From: Oscillospiraceae bacterium
GTDB taxonomy: Bacteria > Bacillota > Clostridia > Oscillospirales > Oscillospiraceae
Reading direction: 5' to 3'
Assembly: GCA_009777775.1 (NCBI GenBank)
Contig: WRLE01000008.1
Coordinates: 85,841 to 149,840, forward strand
Length of the DNA: 64,000 nucleotides
The translations under genes were made by a program, and so were the position numbers. Each line of letters opens with the position of its first letter. Position 1 is the first letter of the stretch. The notes under the pieces are model-generated. The model saw only the letters and a list, made by a program, of their open reading frames with translations. It did no database searches and had not been told where the DNA came from. Shown piece after piece: positions 34,501 through 42,865 of this stretch.

Positions 34501-34726
34501 TAAAGACGGAGTGCTAAACATCAACCCAAAAAAGAAAATCCTCGGCATAAGCGAGGATGTCTGGAACTACCGAATCGGCGGATACCAAGTCCTAGATAAA
34601 TGGCTAAAATCTCACAAAGGCGAGGAGTTGACAATCGACAGTTACCAGCACATATCAAACATAGCAGGTTTGCTAGCGGAAACCATCATAGTACAAGAGC
34701 AGCTGAGAGCGTTACATAGGCAATAA
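31505..34726 (+). CDS. Single-chain restriction-modification enzyme (type ISP/IIG-like)
   Basis: 1073 aa; the ATG at 31505 has GGAG 7 nt upstream (a second ATG at 31493 has none). N-terminal nuclease: D56-x19-E76-I-K78 (NIDIKLW...FAGIEIKK), a PD-(D/E)XK site. A helical linker follows, then an N6-adenine methyltransferase with motif I DPACGTGSF (Asp400) and catalytic NPPY (530-533). The C-terminal part (APLYLHNE, YGILYDPVYRKRFNEFLKRD, NYRIGGYQVLDKWLKSHKG) is the target-recognition domain of type ISP enzymes. No helicase motifs were seen between nuclease and methylase, so it is closer to type IIG. It cuts and methylates DNA with one polypeptide. It appears intact. Confidence 0.85.
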   Translation: MTEHVLEYYKSVCEAYRLGNIETSYNAPIIVLLTHFGCSARDMSGERSGQVGENIDIKLWHSDTDVTETEPFAGIEIKKANGIDARARKQIKTEADRYGNAILTDNLIWQFWRSGEEKMYSGVELMVKNGDELELRNENIELFITLIEDFILRDPAQIKSSNKLAEYMAMHARTIRGVITGILKDDGNGNPLVDERQTSLPMFPELYGLYSRIRDDLRPAMTSRDFADMYAQTIVYGLFIARYNDKKPETFDRYEAIGYLQEESPLLKQFFMHIASSGKKHPTLEAVIDKLCDLYRICIISDLLEQDEHEDTIIHFYEEFLTYYDPALRKSLGVFYTPTPVVRYLVSTVDRILIEDFGIEGGLSNNEQLNITVPSEQYRIGNNRYADTKEVSVPRVAILDPACGTGSFGAEIIKYIKETYFSGSREAFYKSYIQSENGLLSRLIGFEIMMTSYVVAHLKIRRTIDETLGEASETQLPTNIFLTNTLAPPHSSLERNEQMTLFDFSAAISDEAYYADTWKTRRPIKVIIGNPPYLRDSKNPSDISIYKTETDGIASFGERKHGLNNDYVYFFRFAEQIVESNNDGIVAFVSDNSYLQSPTFRGMRASLLRTFNKIYIIDLHGNSNKKETSPDGSKDENIFDIMQGVSLFIGVKTTTSKEWAKVFHCDLWGTREHKFQQLKDTDLNFIELIPDSKMAYLIPTNNKDNEIYENGISMVDLFTTYVSGIQTNNDTAAVTGTKDELIKRIEIVKNATTDKPIDDLWKKYSTGQSAQSIQNDILSSGGQITQLLYRPFDKRWTYYSGISCGWVFRPREKKTIGHFIQTPTSPIGQNIGLVFARTSPIALDYAMIFITDAIIDQSALSTLSSTYSYVAPLYLHNETDDTWTANFDPNVLTQLTEYLNEKPKPNDVFDYIYGILYDPVYRKRFNEFLKRDFPRVPIINRQADKDNPDDFFVSEEMFHAYVAAGERLRKLHLMQIKIPSELTIEPNTPENMEIGVIKYKDGVLNINPKKKILGISEDVWNYRIGGYQVLDKWLKSHKGEELTIDSYQHISNIAGLLAETIIVQEQLRALHRQ

Positions 34727-34919
34727 AATAATCACTAAGCCTAACAATTATATGCTCCCCTTGAAGTATATTGTGGGAAAAAAACCACTCAAACCAAAAC
34801 ACATACGAATGGTATACCAATCACTGCTCATAAATGGAACAATAGCTTACACTTTATTTCAATCCATGATAGATTTATTACGATACATATAAAATTTTGG
34901 ACTATTAATATGAAGGTAT

Positions 34920-35120
34920 ATGAGTATGGATGCTAAAAATGCAAAAGGCAACTTCATTTTTTATCTTGTACTTACATTATTTTGTATAGGATTTCTAGCA
35001 TATTTCACCATACGCGATGATATTCGTAGCTTCACCTTTTTAGTGCTTGCAGTAGGTAACACTGCTCATTGCATCAAGTATTTAATCCGATATAAAAAGG
35101 CAACAAAAAAGCAAGACTAA
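34920..35120 (+). CDS. Small membrane protein, 66 aa
   Basis: GAAGGT lies just upstream; a second ATG at 34926 is equally possible. Two hydrophobic segments (FIFYLVLTLFCIGFLAYFTI and FTFLVLAVGNTAHCIKYLI) are followed by a basic tail (RYKKATKKQD). Inner-membrane hairpin, function unknown. Confidence 0.5.
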   Translation: MSMDAKNAKGNFIFYLVLTLFCIGFLAYFTIRDDIRSFTFLVLAVGNTAHCIKYLIRYKKATKKQD

Positions 35121-35197
35121 TGCTTCGTCTCTGCGCTACTCTCCACGTAGTTGCTGTTTTCCAAGATTAACGGGTGACTGCAATATATTCATGCTAC

Positions 35198-35240
35198 CTC
35201 CATCGCGACTTCGCAGGTTTTCTTGTGAAAAGCGATGGAG
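35198..35240. terminator. Hairpin downstream of the AAA-ATPase gene
   Basis: CTCCATCGC pairs with GCGATGGAG over a 25-nt loop. It lies about 50 nt after the stop of the minus-strand AAA-ATPase gene and after the small membrane gene on the plus strand. The T-run is weak. Confidence 0.35.
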
Positions 35241-35293
35241 TATTTATATATGCGAGTGTAGCTTTCCTGCGTCCGATTGTGGACATATCACCT

Positions 35294-36886
35294 TTACTCT
35301 ACCAGCATTTCGATTTCGTCCCTTCCTAGAAATGCAAAAGCGGCTTTGTAAATCTCTTTCCCGCTGCTTTGAAATTTGTCAGCGTAACCCTTGTTATTAA
35401 TCTGTTCCATTGCTTCCATAAGAGCCTTGTCAAATAACCCTCGTTTTGTCTCGTTGCTAGCGTCTCTTGGACAGTCTTCGTATTTAAGCTCTATTACATA
35501 AACTTTATCATCAAGCTCCAGTACAGCATCGATTCTTCCCCTGGATGTGGAAACTTCAACATCCATATCAAAGCCAAGGAGAGTCATCACCACATAGAAA
35601 ATTGAATGATAATATGCTTCTGCTTTTACATGGAGTTCATATGGAATCGATGCGAAAAGGCTACGCAACAATTCCAGCATTTTCGTCAATTCACCTAGCT
35701 GTAATGCATCTTTCATTCCTCTGTATGAAATATCTGCCAAGGTTTCTCCGCTTTCGGTTAATTCGGATAATAGTTGCATGGTGAACGCTTCCCTGACTTC
35801 CAGATTTGGAATATCTAGACGGTACACCGAGGGACCATCTTGGAATATTACTTCCTTAACAGTAAGATACCCTGTTTGGAACAAGAGAGGTTCAAGCTCC
35901 ATTTTGTTTATGTCAAAGGTTTCCAGCACCCGACTGCTGATTTCCATGTTTTTTAGTTTCATGAACGATTCTGGTTTATTTTTAATGATCTCAATGAAAA
36001 ATTTCGGTGATCCGCTCGTATACCAAAAACTCTCGATTTGTTTGAGTTCAAATAGACACAGGAGGGAAAACGGGTTGAGCATTTTTCTTTTTCCATCCCA
36101 TGAATAACCATCGTACCAACGTAAAATAACATCGGATATACTGTCGTAATGCCTAAAATTATCCAGCGTTGAAAGATGCTTAATATGCTCGCTGAAATGC
36201 TGTTCGAGGCTCTCCACGGGTATACCGCATATATCGGCGTATTTATCAGCCAATGTGATGTCTGTCAGATTATTTAACTCAGAAAAAATCGAAGTTTTCG
36301 TAAAGCGTGACACTCCAGTGATAAACACAAACCTCAAGTATGGATCCATTGGTTTTAGTACTCCGTAAAACCTTCTTAGTACTTCTCGGTTAGCTTCCGC
36401 CACTTCGACATCATTCATGTTGTCTAATATTGGTTTGTCATACTCATCGATGAGGACAACAACACGTTCATTGTATTTTTTATAAAGCTCATTTATTAAC
36501 GTGATAAAAGCGTCAGATGGAGTTTTATCTTTTATTTCAATACTTTCTTGTAGATAGAGTCTTATTATATCCGATAAAAGCGATTCCTTGAATATCTCTG
36601 GAGTTTCAGTAGCAATTCTACTCAGATCAATCTTTATAACCGGATGCTTTTTGAAATCGAAATCCGAATCATATATCCACAAGCCTTTGAAGAGTTCTTT
36701 GTCTCCACTGAATGCTTCGCCGATTGTATCTAACAAAAGGGATTTTCCGAATCTTCGCGGTCGTGAGAGGAAATAATTGCTTGCACCATGTATTAAATTG
36801 TATATATGCTGAGTTTTATCAATGTATATACAATCGTCCTCGAGTATTTTGCGAAAACTCTGTATACCAACCGGCATTTTTTTCAT
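35294..36886 (-). CDS. AAA-ATPase-like / PD-(D/E)XK nuclease-like protein
   Basis: 530 aa; GGGAGGTG before the ATG. The N part is the AAA-ATPase-like family: MPVGIQSFRKILEDDCIYID, Walker A-like SRPRRFGKSLLLDT, Walker B VVLIDEYDKPI, sensor FVFITGVSRFTK. The C part is a PDDEXK_9-type nuclease fold: GRIDAVLELDDKVYVIELKY (D-x-ExK). These proteins occur in many copies in gut and rumen Clostridia and Bacteroidetes; their role is unknown, possibly defence or mobile-DNA related. Confidence 0.88.
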   Translation of the reverse strand: MKKMPVGIQSFRKILEDDCIYIDKTQHIYNLIHGASNYFLSRPRRFGKSLLLDTIGEAFSGDKELFKGLWIYDSDFDFKKHPVIKIDLSRIATETPEIFKESLLSDIIRLYLQESIEIKDKTPSDAFITLINELYKKYNERVVVLIDEYDKPILDNMNDVEVAEANREVLRRFYGVLKPMDPYLRFVFITGVSRFTKTSIFSELNNLTDITLADKYADICGIPVESLEQHFSEHIKHLSTLDNFRHYDSISDVILRWYDGYSWDGKRKMLNPFSLLCLFELKQIESFWYTSGSPKFFIEIIKNKPESFMKLKNMEISSRVLETFDINKMELEPLLFQTGYLTVKEVIFQDGPSVYRLDIPNLEVREAFTMQLLSELTESGETLADISYRGMKDALQLGELTKMLELLRSLFASIPYELHVKAEAYYHSIFYVVMTLLGFDMDVEVSTSRGRIDAVLELDDKVYVIELKYEDCPRDASNETKRGLFDKALMEAMEQINNKGYADKFQSSGKEIYKAAFAFLGRDEIEMLVE

Positions 36887-36929
36887 ACTGCACCTCCCAA
36901 TGGAATAGTATTATTCAAACGGCTTTATG

Positions 36930-37454
36930 TTATGGTTTTATGTAGTGGCAAATATCAAGTGTTACATTGCCTTTTTCGTCTGGTTCTGTGAAACGAGGGC
37001 AGCCGTATCGTTCAAAGAACCAAATTGCTCCTTGCTCATCGGCTATTAATTCATAACCTTCTTCTTCAAGTTTTTTCGCGCATCTAGCCTCTTGCATATA
37101 CACTTCTCCTTCATTTCCATATACCCAGCAAACGCCCAGTGAGCTTTCTGGAAAATCCGAAAATTCGAATCCTTCTGGTACAGCAGTATTTGGTGGCATA
37201 AACATACCAATCCAATATTCAAAGGCTTCTCCCTCTTTATGCCTCATTAGTCCAATGTATGCATCGTTATCTGCGTAATCCTCAATTAGCTTTTCTCCAA
37301 GTATCTTTTCAAGCTCCTCAAACCAAGCATTCGCAAACCATTCTTCCCATTTATTTGAAAATGCCCCATCAACTCGGTCTACATCGCCATATTTTTTTCC
37401 AATAAATCGTAAAGGTCCTACATCCTGCCTATATACATTCGTTATTTCACTCAT
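36930..37454 (-). CDS. GyrI-like/effector-binding domain protein
   Basis: 174 aa from the ATG at 37454 (AGAAAGGA upstream). It has the pattern of the GyrI-like small-molecule-binding fold: RFIGKKYGDVD at the start, YIGLMRHKEGEAFEYWIGMF, VPEGFEFSDFPESSLGVCWV and WFFERYGCPRF at the end. Stand-alone proteins of this type bind hydrophobic or drug-like molecules. No DNA-binding part is present. Confidence 0.7.
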   Translation of the reverse strand: MSEITNVYRQDVGPLRFIGKKYGDVDRVDGAFSNKWEEWFANAWFEELEKILGEKLIEDYADNDAYIGLMRHKEGEAFEYWIGMFMPPNTAVPEGFEFSDFPESSLGVCWVYGNEGEVYMQEARCAKKLEEEGYELIADEQGAIWFFERYGCPRFTEPDEKGNVTLDICHYIKP

Positions 37455-37553
37455 AATAAATTTTTCCTTTCTGTTACACATGCGGTATCTTTTTCAATTA
37501 CACTAAATAAACTCACTATCAAAGATAATATCACACATTATGCTTATACACAA

Positions 37554-38315
37554 TTATATAAAGTTTTCATCTATTAGCCATTTTATCGTCGATTCTGCGT
37601 CTATGGATTCTATGGTATAGGTTGCTTGGGGAGCTTTGTCTGTCAGCGTTTTTATAATAGGAGCGAGGTCGATTATTCCGTCATTTGCTGCACTGTGGCT
37701 GTCGTTTATTCCGTCGTTGTTGTGCAAATGGACATGGGAGACAAGATGCGCCACATCATTCGTCCATTGTAAAAGGGTAATATCTTCTCGGAAAATTTCA
37801 GCATGTCCCAAGTCCAGGCACAGGCGAAAGCGTTCGTCATTTACTGCATTTACTATGTCAACAATCGGGCTGGGTCCTGTTTCAAAAAGGTTTTCGATAC
37901 ATAGGCGCAAATCCTCTGGCTTGTCTGATAGAAACTCTTTCCAAAAGGGTATAGAGTGTTCAATGAACCAATTAATATTATATAAGATAGGTAAATTACC
38001 AGAGTGGACAATCATCGTGTTGATACCATATCCCCTCATAAGCTCATAGGCTTGATTAAATCGTTTCATGGCGACTTCCACAATCATAGGGTCTATGGCA
38101 GCTGGGCATAGTTCATTGAGCGGAGCATGAAATGTAAATCGATTAGTCTTTTTCATATGCTCTCGAACAAGTAAATCCCATGTCTCAAAGTCATTGTCCA
38201 TATTATATGCCGTACAAAACTCTGCAATTTCCAATCCCAAGCCGTGTTTTTTCGCCAGCTCGGCTGCGTTTTCCGCTACTGTGGAAATATACAGCTTATC
38301 TATGAAGTTTGTCAT
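37554..38315 (-). CDS. Sugar phosphate isomerase/epimerase-like TIM barrel
   Basis: 253 aa from the ATG at 38315 (TAGGAAG upstream; an earlier in-frame start at 38369 has none). AP-endonuclease-2 fold: LGLEIAEF, FTFHAPLNELCP, MIVHSGN, RLCIENLFE, RLCLDLGHAEIF, HVHLHNNDG and YTIESID supply the usual Glu, His and Asp metal ligands at strand ends. The substrate is unknown (sugar or inositol derivative, or DNA). Confidence 0.8.
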   Translation of the reverse strand: MTNFIDKLYISTVAENAAELAKKHGLGLEIAEFCTAYNMDNDFETWDLLVREHMKKTNRFTFHAPLNELCPAAIDPMIVEVAMKRFNQAYELMRGYGINTMIVHSGNLPILYNINWFIEHSIPFWKEFLSDKPEDLRLCIENLFETGPSPIVDIVNAVNDERFRLCLDLGHAEIFREDITLLQWTNDVAHLVSHVHLHNNDGINDSHSAANDGIIDLAPIIKTLTDKAPQATYTIESIDAESTIKWLIDENFI

Positions 38316-38493
38316 ATTGTCACTTCCTATGTTTAATATATTTACAATGCTCGATTTAATACTTTGCACTTATAACAAAGTAACACATTGGTCCATCGTC
38401 TGGATAGCTTCGTCGCAATGATTCTTGCGAAAACAGAACTATAATATAAATCTAGTTATGGTAAGTGTAAAGGTGTTTCGCTGTATTTTCGCA

Positions 38494-38533
38494 CAAAAAA
38501 AGCACCGCAATTCTAGTGGTTGCAATGCTTTTC
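38494..38533 (-). terminator. Terminator after tRNA-Trp
   Basis: On the minus strand AAAGCATTGCAA pairs with TTGCGGTGCTTT around CCACTAGAA, followed by TTTTTTT. It lies directly 3' of tRNA-Trp. Confidence 0.75.
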
Positions 38534-38537
38534 GTTA

Positions 38538-38613
38538 TGGCAGGGGCAGAAGGACTTGAACCCTCGGCACCTGGTTTTGGAGACCAGTGCTCTACCAACT
38601 GAGCTATACCCCT
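38538..38613 (-). tRNA. tRNA-Trp (CCA anticodon)
   Basis: 76 nt including an encoded 3' CCA. Acceptor AGGGGTA/TGCCCCT, D-arm TAGCTCAGTTGGTAGAGC, anticodon arm CTGGT-CTCCAAA-ACCAG with anticodon CCA, T-arm GAGGGTTCAAGTCCTTC, discriminator G as usual for Trp. Confidence 0.95.
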
Positions 38614-38723
38614 AAGTAGCGCAACTAAGCATATGCAAATCAGCAAGCGCAAGTCACAGAAAACTACCAGGAGAAACTATAACATAAGTTTATTTGAAAA
38701 ACAATACCCTCTTGATATGTTTA

Positions 38724-39215
38724 TCAAAAATCCTCTGCTCGGCGACGTTTTATGAACTCTCTACGTTTTTCCCCTGCTTCCCATTCGATTCTTTGTTCTT
38801 CATTTTGAATAAGTAAACCAGGCACAGGCACAGGTTTTCCCTCTTCGTCGATTGCCACCAATACAACATATGCCCGATTAATCATGTTTCTCTCGCCACA
38901 AAGGTTTTCTGCATATGTATCGACTTTTACCTCTATGGAAGTATTTCCCACATAGGTAACATTCCCTATTAACACAACCGTATCATTGGCATATGCAGGG
39001 GCTTTGAAGTGCAAATTATCAATGGAGACCGTTGTCACTTCATTGCCGCTATGTCGCCTTGCAACAACGGAAGCCACGATGTCAATCCATTCAACCAAGC
39101 GACCTCCGAACAATCGCCCATATCCGTTTATATCTCCAGACATCACAATTTGTATCTGCTCTGTCTGCGAGTCCGATACTCTTCTTTTTATTTGATTCAC
39201 CATTTGCTCTGTCAT
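38724..39215 (-). CDS. Acyl-CoA thioesterase (hotdog fold)
   Basis: 163 aa from the ATG at 39215 (GGAAGGAAAGG upstream). The YkhA/YciA-type pattern is clear: VMSGDINGYGRLFGGRLVEW, IDIVASVVARRHSG, VTTVSIDNLHFKAPAY, followed by VGNTSIEVKVDTYAENL. It hydrolyses acyl-CoA thioesters in the cytoplasm, probably as an oligomer. The C-terminus is highly basic and acidic (EKRREFIKRRRAEDF). Confidence 0.88.
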   Translation of the reverse strand: MTEQMVNQIKRRVSDSQTEQIQIVMSGDINGYGRLFGGRLVEWIDIVASVVARRHSGNEVTTVSIDNLHFKAPAYANDTVVLIGNVTYVGNTSIEVKVDTYAENLCGERNMINRAYVVLVAIDEEGKPVPVPGLLIQNEEQRIEWEAGEKRREFIKRRRAEDF

Positions 39216-39353
39216 ATTCGCCTTTCCTTCCAGGACCTGGAACATTAAATAATTGTAGTTACACTATAATTATTATCGGAGTATTTTTGATATTAAGTTA
39301 GTATATTGGTCAGTTCCCACTGTGTTTCTAGTGTTCCCCCTGTATTTCCATTG

Positions 39354-41126
39354 TCATTGGGGAACCGTAAGCTCTATTCCCAGCTCGCTTAGTTGGGAAT
39401 CGCTCACCACATCGGGGGTGCTTGTCATTAGTTCTGATGCATTTTGGACTTTTGGAAATGCAATGACATCGCGAATGCTAGATAGTCCCGCCAGATGCAT
39501 TACCAACCTATCCAATCCATATGCCAGTCCACCATGGGGTGGAGCTCCGTATTTAAAGGCTTCCAGTAAATGTCCAAATTGCTCCTGCGCTTGCTCATTG
39601 GTGAAGCCAAGGGCATTGAACATTCGCATTTGCATTTCGGGAGTGTTTATCCGTATTGAACCGCCTCCAAGCTCAGTACCATTCAAAACGATGTCATAGG
39701 CTTTGGCTCGGCAGGCTCCTTTATCATTTTCTATTAAGTCCATGTCTTCATCCATTGCAGAGGTGAATGGATGGTGTCTGGCAACATAACGATTTTCATC
39801 TTCGTCATATTCAAAAAGAGGAAATTCAGTAATCCAAAGAAAACGATATTCATCCTCTTTTATTAACCCAAGCTGTCTAGCACATTCGCAACGCAATGCT
39901 CCCAGAGCCGCAAATACTGTATCATCTTTAGCATCAGCTATTATACATAACAGACCTCCAGGCTCCGCTCCAGCTCGCTGGGATATGGCTTCGTTTTCCT
40001 CATCGGACAAAAATCTGCTAAAAGATGAAGTATTTTCACCATCTTCGCCGTATTTCGTCCAAGCCAGACCTTTAGCTCCATAAGTTTTTACAAACTCTCC
40101 CAAAGCATCGATTTGCTTTCTAGGCAAGTCTCCGCCATTGGGAATATATATCATCCTCACACTTCCCCCAGCAGAAATCGTATCAGAAAACACTCGGAAC
40201 TCGCAATTTGCCACTATATCGCTTATATCGCAAAGCTCCAGCTCAAAACGCAAATCAGGTTTGTCGGAGCCATATCGATCCATGGCTTCTCGCCAGGTGA
40301 GCCTTTGCATCGGTGTTTGTACTTCCAAGCCTATAACTTCAAAGAATAATCGTTTGAGGAAACCTTCGTTGATTTCGATTATATCTTCCACATCCACAAA
40401 GGACATTTCCAAATCGATTTGGGTGAACTCCGGTTGACGGTCTGCTCTCAAATCCTCATCGCGAAAGCATCTTGCTATTTGCATATACCTGTCAAAACCC
40501 GCCAGCATGAGTAGCTGCTTGTATTGTTGAGGAGATTGGGGCAATGCATAAAATTTCCCCTGATGCACTCGGCTGGGAACCAAATAATCCCTGGCTCCTT
40601 CAGGAGTAGATTTTGTCAATATCGGTGTCTCGATTTCATAAAAACCATTCTCGTCAAAGTATTGCCTCACTACCCTTAGAGCCTTATGACGCAAAGCTAT
40701 GTTATTTTGCATATCAGGGCGACGCAAATCCAAATATCTATACTTTAGACGCAAAGCATCGTTTACATCGGAGTTTTCCACTATCTCAAAGGGAGGTGTC
40801 TCCGATTTTGCAAATATTTTCAATTCACGAACTTCCAATTCCACATCCCCTGTGGGAATATCCGGATTTTTCGACGAACGCTCACGAAGCTTACCTTGCG
40901 CATATATAACATACTCCCCCCTAAGGGTCAGAGCAGATTCAAAAACATCCCTATCCGTATCATCATCAAAAGCAAGCTGAAGAATCCCGCTACGATCACG
41001 CAAATCCACAAAAATAAGATGCCCCAAATCACGTCTTCGCTGCACCCAACCACAAACTGAGATTTCCTTTCCCACATCGCTAGCACGCAAATCCCCGCAA
41101 TAACAGTCTCGCTTTAAGTTGCTCAT
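39354..41126 (-). CDS. aspS: Aspartyl-tRNA synthetase
   Basis: 590 aa, full length for the bacterial type. N-terminal OB fold (VCGWVQRRRDLGHLIFVDLR), class II motif 2 FRDEDLRADRQPEFTQID, GAD insert region in the middle, and motif 3 GGAPPHGGLAYGLDRLVMHL. It charges tRNA-Asp; in Clostridia without asparaginyl-tRNA synthetase it can also charge tRNA-Asn, which the sequence alone cannot tell. The 137-bp inverted repeat lies upstream. Confidence 0.97.
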   Translation of the reverse strand: MSNLKRDCYCGDLRASDVGKEISVCGWVQRRRDLGHLIFVDLRDRSGILQLAFDDDTDRDVFESALTLRGEYVIYAQGKLRERSSKNPDIPTGDVELEVRELKIFAKSETPPFEIVENSDVNDALRLKYRYLDLRRPDMQNNIALRHKALRVVRQYFDENGFYEIETPILTKSTPEGARDYLVPSRVHQGKFYALPQSPQQYKQLLMLAGFDRYMQIARCFRDEDLRADRQPEFTQIDLEMSFVDVEDIIEINEGFLKRLFFEVIGLEVQTPMQRLTWREAMDRYGSDKPDLRFELELCDISDIVANCEFRVFSDTISAGGSVRMIYIPNGGDLPRKQIDALGEFVKTYGAKGLAWTKYGEDGENTSSFSRFLSDEENEAISQRAGAEPGGLLCIIADAKDDTVFAALGALRCECARQLGLIKEDEYRFLWITEFPLFEYDEDENRYVARHHPFTSAMDEDMDLIENDKGACRAKAYDIVLNGTELGGGSIRINTPEMQMRMFNALGFTNEQAQEQFGHLLEAFKYGAPPHGGLAYGLDRLVMHLAGLSSIRDVIAFPKVQNASELMTSTPDVVSDSQLSELGIELTVPQ

Positions 41127-41190
41127 ATTAATTACTCCTCACAAAAATGATTATAAGATATGTTTAGAAGATATGATTATTGGAAACATA

Positions 41191-41327
41191 GAGGTAGTGC
41201 AGGGCAGAGCGTCTGTTTTTTAGTTCCGTCAAGCGAAACCAAGGACGGTGAAGCGCGCGAATTGACGCAAGGATGCGTCACTGAGCGACAGGAACTAAAA
41301 AACAGACGCTCTGCCCTGCACTACCTC
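41191..41327. repeat. 137-bp element with perfect 37-bp inverted arms
   Basis: Arms 41191-41227 and 41291-41327 are exact complements over all 37 bases (GAGGTAGTGCAGGGCAGAGC...). The 63-nt centre holds two smaller hairpins, CCGTC...GACGG (41226-41248) and TGACGCA-AGGA-TGCGTCA (41263-41280). It lies between two minus-strand genes. A shorter relative is found between phnK and phnL. It could be a non-autonomous mobile element or a structured RNA. Confidence 0.85.
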
Positions 41328-41344
41328 GGCTGTCTTAGTAGTCA

Positions 41345-42847
41345 CTAAAACCTGACTCGAGTCATTTCTTTTTCTTTACGCCTATGCCTGCGTCCACCTT
41401 TTCCTTTACCCTCGCCTTTACCGCTCCCTTTACCTCTACCGCTAACATCGCCTTTACGCCTGTTGGATCGTTTATTTTTACCCTTACCTTCGCTATCATC
41501 ATTTCCTGTATCTATTATATTCTCATCAATCTCTGCATAATCTAAACCACAGGCAAGTAAGTCGACTTCATCATCAAACCCATCGTAGATACGCTCAGCA
41601 TTGGAAATCAACAATTTAATACGATTTTCTTGATTGATTTTCGTGGCGCCAGGGTCATAATCAATAGCAACAATGTTTGACTGAGGATAATCGTCTTTGA
41701 TTTTCCTTATCATACCCTTACCAACAACATGATTGGGTAAGCAACCAAAGGGTTGAGTGCAAACTATATTGTTTATTCCCATATGAATCAGCTCTAGCAT
41801 TTCAGCAGTTAGGAGCCAACCTTCGCCCATTTTATTTCCATAACCCAAGTAACCACGAATCAACCTTTGCAAGTCGGAAAAGGTACCCATGGGACGAAAT
41901 ATGGATTGAGTTTTCACAGCCTCTATCATTTCGCTCTGAAGCCCTTCAATATACCTCTGGAAAATACTGGCAAAAAACCTCTTTAGCTTACTCCCATTAT
42001 AAAGATCCACATCCACCACGCGGTTGTTAATCTTGAAAATCATGAAGTCAGTAACTCCAGGAACAACAGGCTCACAACCCTCATCCAATAAAAATTGCTC
42101 CAACCCATTATTTCCCAAAGGTGCATATTTTACAAATATCTCTCCCACTATTCCCACTTTTGGTTTGTCCCTTTGGCTAGACATATCAATGGAAGCAAAA
42201 TCCTTAGTTATTTCCTTCATTATACGGCGCATTTCCTTTTTCCGCAGACCTACGCCATTGCCAAAGGAGGTGACCAACTTATCGGTCCAGTAAGCTATTA
42301 ATTCATCCGATGAACCAGCTATACGCTCATATGGCTTACATTGGTTGGAAAGCCAAACGATTAAGTCGCCGTATATCATTGCTGCTGCCATTTGCCGAAT
42401 AAGGGTTAGTGAAATACCAAAACCAGGGTTTTTTTCCAAACCGGAAAGATTCACCGAGACAACAGGGATATGGGCGAGTCCAGCTTTTTCCAATGCTTTT
42501 CTAAGAAGGTGTATATAATTTGATGCACGACAGCCTCCTCCAGTTTGCGTTATCAAGAGACCGACTTTGTTAATGTCATATTCACCACTATTCACCGCTT
42601 CAAGTAGCTGTCCGATGACCAGTAACGCAGGGTAGCAAGTATCGTTATGTACATACTTCAGTCCAGTTTCAACAATGCCTCGATGGGTGGATGTGAGTAA
42701 GTCTATCTTATAACCATCCAGCTCAAAGACCCTTTTCATCATAGTGAACATGACGGGAAGCATCTGTGGCATTAAAAGTGTATACTCGCGCTTCATTTCT
42801 TTGGTGAATAAAAGCCGGCCAGATTTATCGTAAATGAGCTTTGCCAT
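41345..42847 (-). CDS. 2-hydroxyacyl-CoA dehydratase-like protein with basic Lys/Gly-rich tail
   Basis: 500 aa from the ATG at 42847 (AGAGGA upstream). It resembles the dehydratase-related partner of the large activase: YVHNDTCYPALLVIGQLLEA, ITQTGGGCRASNYIHLLRKAL, MLELIHMGINNIVCTQPFGC and VGKGMIRKIKDDYPQSNIVAIDYDPGA, with cysteines placed to hold an iron-sulphur cluster. The last about 47 residues are odd: repeats of Gly, Lys and Arg (GRGKGSGKGEGKGKGGRRHR), as in nucleic-acid-binding tails. The activase gene lies just upstream, so they form one operon. The true substrate is unknown. Confidence 0.75.
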   Translation of the reverse strand: MAKLIYDKSGRLLFTKEMKREYTLLMPQMLPVMFTMMKRVFELDGYKIDLLTSTHRGIVETGLKYVHNDTCYPALLVIGQLLEAVNSGEYDINKVGLLITQTGGGCRASNYIHLLRKALEKAGLAHIPVVSVNLSGLEKNPGFGISLTLIRQMAAAMIYGDLIVWLSNQCKPYERIAGSSDELIAYWTDKLVTSFGNGVGLRKKEMRRIMKEITKDFASIDMSSQRDKPKVGIVGEIFVKYAPLGNNGLEQFLLDEGCEPVVPGVTDFMIFKINNRVVDVDLYNGSKLKRFFASIFQRYIEGLQSEMIEAVKTQSIFRPMGTFSDLQRLIRGYLGYGNKMGEGWLLTAEMLELIHMGINNIVCTQPFGCLPNHVVGKGMIRKIKDDYPQSNIVAIDYDPGATKINQENRIKLLISNAERIYDGFDDEVDLLACGLDYAEIDENIIDTGNDDSEGKGKNKRSNRRKGDVSGRGKGSGKGEGKGKGGRRHRRKEKEMTRVRF

Positions 42848-42865
42848 ATTTCCTCTATCCAATAA

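Noticed and set aside
31505..34726. Type I restriction enzyme with separate subunits
   Set aside because: Nuclease, methylase and specificity parts are in one chain, no HsdS or helicase motifs were seen.
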